The translations under genes and the position numbers were made by a program. Below are positions 4,580-9,356 of a stretch of DNA of 9,356 nucleotides, one piece after another. The DNA is taken from the NCBI GenBank assembly GCA_964626885.1, contig CAZVJA010000207.1, positions 1 through 9,356 of the forward strand, read 5' to 3'. This DNA is from CAZVJA01 sp964626885 (GTDB lineage Bacteria; Planctomycetota; Planctomycetia; Planctomycetales; Planctomycetaceae). The notes under the pieces were generated by a model. It did no database searches. It was given only the letters and a program-made list of their open reading frames with translations, and was not told where the DNA came from. Numbering within the stretch: the stretch's first letter is position 1; each line of letters begins with the position of its first letter.

Positions 4580-6544
4580 TCAATCCGCCGCCGAGGCGGC
4601 AGCGGCGGCGTCGACCCGTTCGCCAATGAGTTCGGTCAGTTCCTTCGGCCCGAGGCTTTCCCGCTCCAGCAGCCCCTTGGCGACGCGATCGAGTTCTTCG
4701 CGATGTTTGGTCAGCATCTTGAAGGCGCGATCGGCGGCGTTGGTGAGGAACCGCTGCACTTCCTGATCGATGATTCGGGCGGTCTCCTCGCTGAACTTCC
4801 GCTGCTCGTGAATTTCCTTGCCCAAGAACGGGTGCTCTTCCCCCTGACGAAACGCGACCGGGCCGATGACCTCGCTCATTCCCCAATGAGCGACCATGGC
4901 ACGGGCGAGCTGCGTCGCTTTCTTCAGGTCGTCTTCCGCGCCGGCGGAGTATTCGTTGAAGACGAGTTTCTCGGCCGCGCGTCCGCCGAGAATGAATGCC
5001 AACTGCGAATGGAGCCGCTTCTCGCCGATGTTGTAGCGTTCTTCATCGGGCAATAGCTGCGTGACGCCGAGTGCGCGGCCGCGGGGAATGATGGTCACCT
5101 TGTGGACCATGTCGACCTCGGGGAAGAGCCAGGCCAGCAGAGCGTGCCCCGCTTCGTGATAGGCGGTCATTTCCCGTTCGTGCTCGTTCTGGATCTCCTC
5201 GCGGAGCGGTCCCATGAGGACTTTGTCGCGGGCGCGTTCGAAGTCGTCCATCTCGACGAAGTTTTTCGATTCGCGCGTGGCGAAGAGAGCCGCCTCGTTG
5301 ACGAGGTTTTTGAGATCGGCCCCCGAGAAGCCGATTGTTCCCTGCGCGATGTATTCGAGATCGACGTCGTCACCGAGCGGCACTTTGCGGGAGTGAATCT
5401 TGAGGATGGCGAGCCGTCCTTCGCGAGTCGGCCGGTCGATGGTGACATGGCGATCGAAACGTCCCGGGCGCAAGAGAGCCGGATCGAGCACGTCGGGGCG
5501 ATTGGTGGCTGCCAGCACGATGACGGCGTCGTTCTGCTGGAAGCCATCCATCTCGCTCAAAATCTGATTAAGAGTCTGCTCCCGTTCGTCATGCCCGCCG
5601 CCGACTCCCGCGCCACGGACGCGGCCGACGGCGTCGATTTCGTCGATGAAGAGGATGCAGGGGGCGTTTTCCTTGGCGGTGCGGAAGAGATCCCGCACGC
5701 GCGACGCGCCGACGCCGACGAACATCTGAATGAATTCCGAGCCGTTGATGGAATAGAACGGCACTCCCGCTTCCCCGGCGACGGCCCGGGCGAGCAACGT
5801 TTTGCCGGTCCCCGGCGGGCCCATGAGGAGCACCCCTTTGGGAATCTGCGCGCCGAGCCGCTGGAACTTTGCCGGGTTCTTGAGAAACTCGACCAGTTCT
5901 TCGAGTTCGAGCTTGGCCTGCTCCATGGCGGCGACGTCGTCGAACGTGGTGCGCTGTTCCGTCGGCTGGAACCGTTTGGCCTGGCTGCGAATGAAATTCC
6001 CCATCATGCCGCCGCCGAGCGGATCGGTGGTGCGGCGCATCATGAACCAGAGCACACCCAGGAACAGTATCGGGACGAGCAGATACATGAAAATCTGTCC
6101 GCCAACACCGACTTCGACCGGTTCGGCGCTGACCTTCACGCCGTGGTCCGTCAGCAGCTTTTCCAGCGAAGAGTCGAACTGCGAATTCGGCGGGAGCGAC
6201 GTGTTGAACTCTTCCTTCAGATCCCCGCCATCGGGTTCGGGATTCTCCGGAATGTGCTTCCATTTGCCGGTGGCCCGCTGACCGTAAAACTTGAATTCGA
6301 GGACGTTGTCTTTTTTGATCTGCTCAACGACGAAGCTGTACTCCACGTGCGAACCTACGCTCGACGGCTGCTTGAACACGTAAAACAACAAGACCGCAAC
6401 CGTGCCGAGCATTATCAGCCAGAGGAGAGGCGGAATCGCCCGTGGAGATTCGTCCGAAGCGGGAGGCCGGCGCGGGCCGGGCCTGTTCCCGGGGGACTGC
6501 GGCGGCTTGGGGTCGTTCTCCGGAGGGGGGGCATCCATGTTCAT
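4580..6544 (-). CDS. ftsH: ATP-dependent zinc metalloprotease FtsH
   Basis: The 654-residue membrane-anchored AAA+ protease extracts and degrades misfolded membrane proteins and selected regulators as a hexamer. In order it has a Pro-rich cytosolic tail (residues 1-38, about 14 Pro), TM1 near 39-58, an extracytoplasmic domain of about 90 residues, and TM2 near 150-169. The AAA module has Walker A GPPGTGKT (242-249), pore loop FVG (275-277), Walker B ILFIDE (297-302) and arginine-finger region RPGRFDR (359-365). The protease domain has HEAGH (463-467) and a third zinc ligand, probably D539 in SAGAEDDLKKAT. The active sites appear intact and the length is normal for FtsH. The C-terminus is Ala-rich. 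Two starts are possible (ATG at 6544 or two codons in, at 6538), and neither has a clear Shine-Dalgarno sequence. It is not tightly linked to its neighbours (353 bp upstream, 398 bp downstream). A dyad and a tandem repeat upstream may be regulatory. Confidence 0.97.
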   Translation of the reverse strand: MNMDAPPPENDPKPPQSPGNRPGPRRPPASDESPRAIPPLLWLIMLGTVAVLLFYVFKQPSSVGSHVEYSFVVEQIKKDNVLEFKFYGQRATGKWKHIPENPEPDGGDLKEEFNTSLPPNSQFDSSLEKLLTDHGVKVSAEPVEVGVGGQIFMYLLVPILFLGVLWFMMRRTTDPLGGGMMGNFIRSQAKRFQPTEQRTTFDDVAAMEQAKLELEELVEFLKNPAKFQRLGAQIPKGVLLMGPPGTGKTLLARAVAGEAGVPFYSINGSEFIQMFVGVGASRVRDLFRTAKENAPCILFIDEIDAVGRVRGAGVGGGHDEREQTLNQILSEMDGFQQNDAVIVLAATNRPDVLDPALLRPGRFDRHVTIDRPTREGRLAILKIHSRKVPLGDDVDLEYIAQGTIGFSGADLKNLVNEAALFATRESKNFVEMDDFERARDKVLMGPLREEIQNEHEREMTAYHEAGHALLAWLFPEVDMVHKVTIIPRGRALGVTQLLPDEERYNIGEKRLHSQLAFILGGRAAEKLVFNEYSAGAEDDLKKATQLARAMVAHWGMSEVIGPVAFRQGEEHPFLGKEIHEQRKFSEETARIIDQEVQRFLTNAADRAFKMLTKHREELDRVAKGLLERESLGPKELTELIGERVDAAAAASAAD

Positions 6545-6567
6545 GAACGAATTCTATGCTCTGGGTG

Positions 6568-6588
6568 GGGAATCCGCGACCGATTCCC
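6568..6588. promoter_or_regulatory. 21-bp inverted repeat upstream of ftsH, possible operator
   Basis: GGGAATC (6568-6574) and GATTCCC (6582-6588) form a perfect 7-bp dyad around a 7-nt spacer, 24-44 bp before the ftsH ATG. A TAGAAT hexamer on the minus strand (6556-6551) lies just downstream. If that is the -10, the dyad covers the -35 position and transcription would start at or beside the ATG. Operator function is inference. It could also be an mRNA hairpin if transcription starts further upstream. Confidence 0.35.
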
Positions 6589-6608
6589 GGCTAGTCCTCC
6601 GAGGGACG

Positions 6609-6639
6609 AAACGGGATGACGCAAAAAACGGGATCGCAA
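6609..6639. repeat. Short tandem direct repeat upstream of ftsH
   Basis: AAACGGGATGACGCAA (6609-6624) is followed by AAACGGGATCGCAA (6626-6639), the same unit lacking GA. The two copies start 17 bp apart. The pair lies 65-95 bp before the ftsH start, a position suited to an activator or repressor binding tandem half-sites. It could also be a chance duplication. Confidence 0.4.
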
Positions 6640-6850
6640 TCAACCACCTTGCCGAAGACCGCGGCCCCGTTTCCGAAGGGTACACGATGCCCCCGCCAGT
6701 GACAATCGCGGCGGGAAGCCGGTTGTCAGGAGTTCAGGCTGCGGGCTTCAGGAAGACAAGTGGTGAGGGTTTTAGGTGCGAAGGCTTGTGGCCAAGAACT
6801 CTCAGAACCTTATCACCCTCTGACCGTCGTGCGGACCGTTGATCCGAACT

Positions 6851-6868
6851 CCGACGACAAGTCGTCGG
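6851..6868 (-). terminator. Hairpin after the glycosyltransferase gene, possible transcript end
   Basis: CCGACGAC (6851-6858) and GTCGTCGG (6861-6868) are exact reverse complements around AA, in practice a 7-bp stem with a 4-nt loop. It begins about 30 nt after the glycosyltransferase stop. There is no T-run after it on the minus strand, so it would be an imperfect intrinsic terminator or an RNA-end-stabilising hairpin. Confidence 0.35.
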
Positions 6869-6897
6869 CTTGGAGAAGAAGTCTGCGTCGCGATGCG

Positions 6898-7731
6898 TCA
6901 GTCCGCAAGGCCGTAGCGGACGATGCACCAGACCGCTTTCACGGCGTCGCGCCAACCGATGTGTTTTCCTTCCTTGTACGTGCGGCCCGAATAGCTGATC
7001 GACATCTCGTAGACGCGGTACTGCCGGCGGGCGATCTTCGCGGTGATCTCCGGCTCGATGCCGAAACGGTTCTGCTTCAGCGTCGGCAAGATCGACTGGA
7101 TCGCCTCCCGCTTGAACACCTTGTAGCAGGTCTCCATATCGGTCAGGTTGAGATTCGAGAAGCAGTTGGAGAGCGTCGTGAGAAACTTGTTCGCGAGATA
7201 ATGCCAGAAATAGAGCACGCGATGCGGCTGATCGCCGAGGAAGCGGCTGCCGTACACGACATCCGCTTTCCCTTCGATGATTGGCTGCAATAGTCGGGGG
7301 AACTCGGCGGGATCGTATTCCAGGTCGGCGTCTTGCACGATGACAATCTCGCCGGTGGCTTTTCCGAAGCCGGTCATCAACGCTCCCCCCTTCCCCTTGT
7401 TCTGCTCGTGATACCAGACGGAGAAGGTATTCAATGGGTCGTCCTGCGCGGCTCGTTCGTACTCTTTGAGAATTTCCCGCGTGCCGTCTTTGCTGCAATC
7501 GTCAACGAGGATCAGCTCTTTGCGGATCCGCACCGACGCAACCCGCTCGATCAACTGGCGGAGCGTCCGCTCTTCGTTGTAAATCGGAATGACCACCGAC
7601 AGCATTACGTTCGACGGTATTTCATAGATGCCGAGTTGACGGCAGACCGCGTCCCCCAGCATCTGTCGGTGATGCTCGAACCATTCCGACGAATAGGGAC
7701 GCAACGACGTGGTTGTGAAATCGGTATCCAT
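6898..7731 (-). CDS. Family-2 glycosyltransferase, DPM1-like
   Basis: The 277-residue protein transfers a sugar from a nucleotide-sugar donor, possibly to a polyprenyl-phosphate carrier as in dolichyl-phosphate mannosyltransferases. Donor and acceptor cannot be read from sequence. After a 42-residue N-terminal extension comes the GT-A fold: LSVVIPIYNEERTL (44-57), the nucleotide-binding acidic pair in ILVDDCSKDGTREIL (74-88, D77/D78), NKGKGGALMTGF (111-122), and the metal-binding DAD in VQDADLEYDP (132-141). Next are VVYGSRF (158-164), the TDMETCYKVFKRE segment (197-209) and GIEPEITAKIARR (224-236), both typical of the DPM1-like group. There is no C-terminal membrane segment, so it should be cytosolic or peripheral at the inner face of the membrane. 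The start is supported only weakly (AAGAG 7 nt upstream). ATG at residue 43 is an alternative that would remove the extension. It is divergent from the epimerase-like gene. Confidence 0.93.
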   Translation of the reverse strand: MDTDFTTTSLRPYSSEWFEHHRQMLGDAVCRQLGIYEIPSNVMLSVVIPIYNEERTLRQLIERVASVRIRKELILVDDCSKDGTREILKEYERAAQDDPLNTFSVWYHEQNKGKGGALMTGFGKATGEIVIVQDADLEYDPAEFPRLLQPIIEGKADVVYGSRFLGDQPHRVLYFWHYLANKFLTTLSNCFSNLNLTDMETCYKVFKREAIQSILPTLKQNRFGIEPEITAKIARRQYRVYEMSISYSGRTYKEGKHIGWRDAVKAVWCIVRYGLAD

Positions 7732-8084
7732 GAGCAGACTCTTAAGCGGCGGTTCGGAAACAGGGAATGTTGCGATGTGAAGACAAAAACGAGTTCAATA
7801 AAGAAACCAGGAACCCGGGAAAAGAGAAAGGGAATGTGGCTCAAAGCATGGAAACGATCGCTCCGCGGAATATTTTCAAATCTGGCCCAACCGGAATTCG
7901 GGGTCGCGGGAACGCCGTCAATTCGTGAAATCGGGTTTCAGAACCTTCGACGGGACTCCTTGCCTTTCATTCCTGGCTTCCTCGTTTCCTTATCTCAACC
8001 CTTCGCTTCGTACCATGGGTGCCAGATGTATTGTCGGGCACGGATTGGCCGGAGTCGAGCCGATTCCGGCGGTTTGGCGGTCTG

Positions 8085-8113
8085 TTGACGCGGAACAGGC
8101 TCCTCCCGATGAT
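8085..8113 (+). promoter_or_regulatory. Candidate promoter for the epimerase-like gene
   Basis: TTGACG (8085-8090, 5 of 6 to consensus) and GATGAT (8108-8113, 4 of 6) are separated by 17 bp. The predicted start near 8120 gives a leader of about 39 nt before the ATG. The -10 match is modest. Confidence 0.38.
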
Positions 8114-8145
8114 AAATTGCGATTTTTCACCCGGATTGTCATCGC

Positions 8146-8151
8146 GAGGGG
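8146..8151 (+). promoter_or_regulatory. Ribosome-binding site fixing the start at 8159
   Basis: GAGGGG is followed 7 nt later by ATG at 8159. This favours the 398-residue protein over the longer in-frame reading from 7925. Confidence 0.65.
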
Positions 8152-8158
8152 AAGAGAC

Positions 8159-9355
8159 ATGGCCCAGCAGACCTGGACGCTCACCGACGTTTCAAACGGG
8201 ATTTTCCGCGAGGATTTCGCGGTCGGACCAGCCCCCGACCTGAAGCTGGCGGGTGCGGAAAACTGGCGAATCTCCAAGCGAACGCTCCGCGGCGGGCTCT
8301 CGGACGGCGTCGAGGTGCTCGAAGTGAACAACGGGGCACTCTCCCTCTCCATCCTGCCGACACGCGGTATGGGGATCTGGAAGGGGCAATATAAAGGGAT
8401 CAACCTCGGCTGGAACTCCCCCGTTTCGCAGCCGGTGCATCCGAAATTCGTCAACGCCGTCAGCCGGAGCGGGCTCGGATGGCTGACCGGCTTCAACGAA
8501 CTGATGTGCCGCTGCGGATTGTCTTGGAACGGCGCGCCGGGCATGGATGTCATTGAGGACGACAAAGGGGGACGCCGCGAAACACCGCTCACTCTGCACG
8601 GCAAGATCGCGAACCTGCCCGCCAATTTCGTCGAGGCGATCGTCTCGACCGACAACAACGGCTGTCTGGTTGTACGCGGGCGGGTCGAGGAGAGCGAACT
8701 GTTCGGGCCGCGGCTGCAGCTCGAAACTGTTCTGCTGACGGAAGTCGGCAGCAATTCCTTCCGCATCGTCGATACGGTGACCAACCTCGGCGGGCAGCCG
8801 GCCGAGCTGGAACTGCTGTACCACACCAATCTCGGACCGCCGTTCCTCGAAGAGGGGGCGCAGTTCGTCGCACCGATCAAAGAGGTCGCCCCGCGCGACG
8901 AACATGCCGGCGACGACATCGGCCATTGGCAGACCTATCTCGGACCGACCGCGGGCTACGTCGAGCAGTGTTATTTCGTCGATCCCGTGACCGACAACGG
9001 CGAAGCGCTCGTCATGCTCAAGAACGCCGCCGGAGACAAAGCCTTCTGCATGCGGTACGACACAAAGCAGCTCCCCTGCTTTACCCTCTGGAAGAACACG
9101 CAGGCCGAAGCGGACGGCTACTGCACAGGCATTGAGCCCGGAACCGACTTCCCGAACATCCGCACGTTCGAGAGGAAGCGCGGCCGAGTCATGACGCTGC
9201 AGCCGGGCCAGTCGCACGAAATGAGTATCGACTTCGCGGTCCACGCAACGGCGGCCGAGGTGAAAGAGATCGACAACCAGATCGCGGCGCTGCAGAAGAC
9301 GACCACCCCCACCGTCCACCGCGGCCCCATCGCGAAGTATTCGCCGGAGGTGTGA
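8159..9355 (+). CDS. DUF4432 family protein, aldose-1-epimerase (galactose mutarotase)-like
   Basis: The 398-residue protein belongs to the DUF4432 group of the galactose-mutarotase-like beta-sandwich fold, which interconverts alpha and beta anomers of a sugar or handles a related sugar substrate. Landmarks are LSLSILPTRGMGIWKGQYKG (61-80), LTGFNELMCRCGLSWNGAPG (109-128), TLHGKIANLPA (145-155), LELLYHTNLGPPF (217-229) and GYCTGIEPGTDFPNIRTFE (320-338). By analogy with aldose 1-epimerases, H147 and H222 are candidate substrate or acid residues and E326 the candidate base. The exact assignment is inference, because DUF4432 proteins are divergent and mostly uncharacterised. There is no signal peptide, so it is likely cytosolic. 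The short C-terminal tail after about residue 365 looks helical then disordered. The gene is complete, with TGA one base before the window end, so its downstream partners are not visible. Confidence 0.9.
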   Translation: MAQQTWTLTDVSNGIFREDFAVGPAPDLKLAGAENWRISKRTLRGGLSDGVEVLEVNNGALSLSILPTRGMGIWKGQYKGINLGWNSPVSQPVHPKFVNAVSRSGLGWLTGFNELMCRCGLSWNGAPGMDVIEDDKGGRRETPLTLHGKIANLPANFVEAIVSTDNNGCLVVRGRVEESELFGPRLQLETVLLTEVGSNSFRIVDTVTNLGGQPAELELLYHTNLGPPFLEEGAQFVAPIKEVAPRDEHAGDDIGHWQTYLGPTAGYVEQCYFVDPVTDNGEALVMLKNAAGDKAFCMRYDTKQLPCFTLWKNTQAEADGYCTGIEPGTDFPNIRTFERKRGRVMTLQPGQSHEMSIDFAVHATAAEVKEIDNQIAALQKTTTPTVHRGPIAKYSPEV

Positions 9356-9356
9356 T

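Larger units (their letters stand above)
6545..6897. other. Intergenic region between the glycosyltransferase and ftsH
   Basis: These 353 bp contain the dyad (6568-6588) and tandem repeat (6609-6639) near ftsH and a perfect hairpin (6851-6868) just after the glycosyltransferase. I see no gene: the open frames entering it are extensions of frames antisense to neighbouring genes. No full sigma-70 -35/-10 pair facing ftsH was found. Confidence 0.55.
7732..8158. other. Divergent intergenic region between glycosyltransferase and epimerase-like genes
   Basis: These 427 bp should hold the promoters of both divergent genes. A candidate plus-strand promoter is at 8085-8113. I found no convincing minus-strand promoter for the glycosyltransferase, only scattered AT-rich patches around 7787-7801 and 7869-7879. 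The plus-strand open frame extends upstream of 8159 to 7925, but that part has no ribosome-binding site and does not resemble the family. Confidence 0.5.

Noticed and set aside
4186..4626. A 146-codon minus-strand open frame between ftsH and the helicase
   Set aside because: It starts inside the end of ftsH, crosses a strong promoter, has no Shine-Dalgarno sequence and has no protein-like pattern.
5102..6619. A 505-codon plus-strand open frame opposite ftsH
   Set aside because: FtsH on the other strand is unambiguous. The antisense frame shows no motif and no ribosome-binding site.
7925..8158. N-terminal extension of the epimerase-like protein by 78 residues
   Set aside because: The good ribosome-binding site is directly before 8159, family resemblance begins there, and the extension covers a candidate promoter.

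Overview
The window looks like chromosomal DNA of a moderately GC-rich bacterium, most likely a planctomycete. This rests on three things: a DUF4432-type aldose-epimerase-like protein, a secreted FGDT-motif propeller protein, and GGTGGGCC/GGCCCACC intergenic hairpins of a kind I associate with planctomycete genomes. The phylum is an inference. There is no rRNA, tRNA, CRISPR array, transposase or phage gene.

Layout. A small plus-strand gene for a 131-residue protein with a very basic, histone-H1-like tail (272-667) sits between two direct copies of a 79-bp double-hairpin repeat (96-174 and 737-815). The repeats are intergenic. The second lies between this gene and a convergent gene for a secreted beta-propeller-like protein (828-2078, minus). 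Upstream of that on the minus strand are an overlapping pair, a PIN-domain toxin (2197-2640) and a probable antitoxin (2640-2909). Next is a DEAD-box RNA helicase (2952-4181) with a TTG start, a leader of about 220 nt and a near-consensus sigma-70-type promoter (4409-4437). Then comes a complete FtsH membrane protease (4580-6544). A DPM1-like family-2 glycosyltransferase (6898-7731, minus) is divergent from a DUF4432 aldose-1-epimerase-like enzyme (8159-9355, plus), whose stop codon falls at the window edge.

How the genes relate. Six of the eight genes lie on the minus strand, but the gaps suggest several transcription units. The helicase has its own promoter. Only 42 bp separate the helicase from the antitoxin, and antitoxin and toxin overlap by one base, so helicase-antitoxin-toxin may form one transcript. 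FtsH and the helicase are housekeeping proteins for membrane-protein quality control and RNA remodelling. The propeller protein, glycosyltransferase and epimerase-like protein suggest carbohydrate metabolism but do not form a recognisable pathway.

I do not see a clear new multi-gene system. The most interesting points are the repeat-flanked basic-tail gene, the TA pair with an unassigned antitoxin behind a helicase, the helicase leader and start, and a dyad plus tandem repeat upstream of ftsH.
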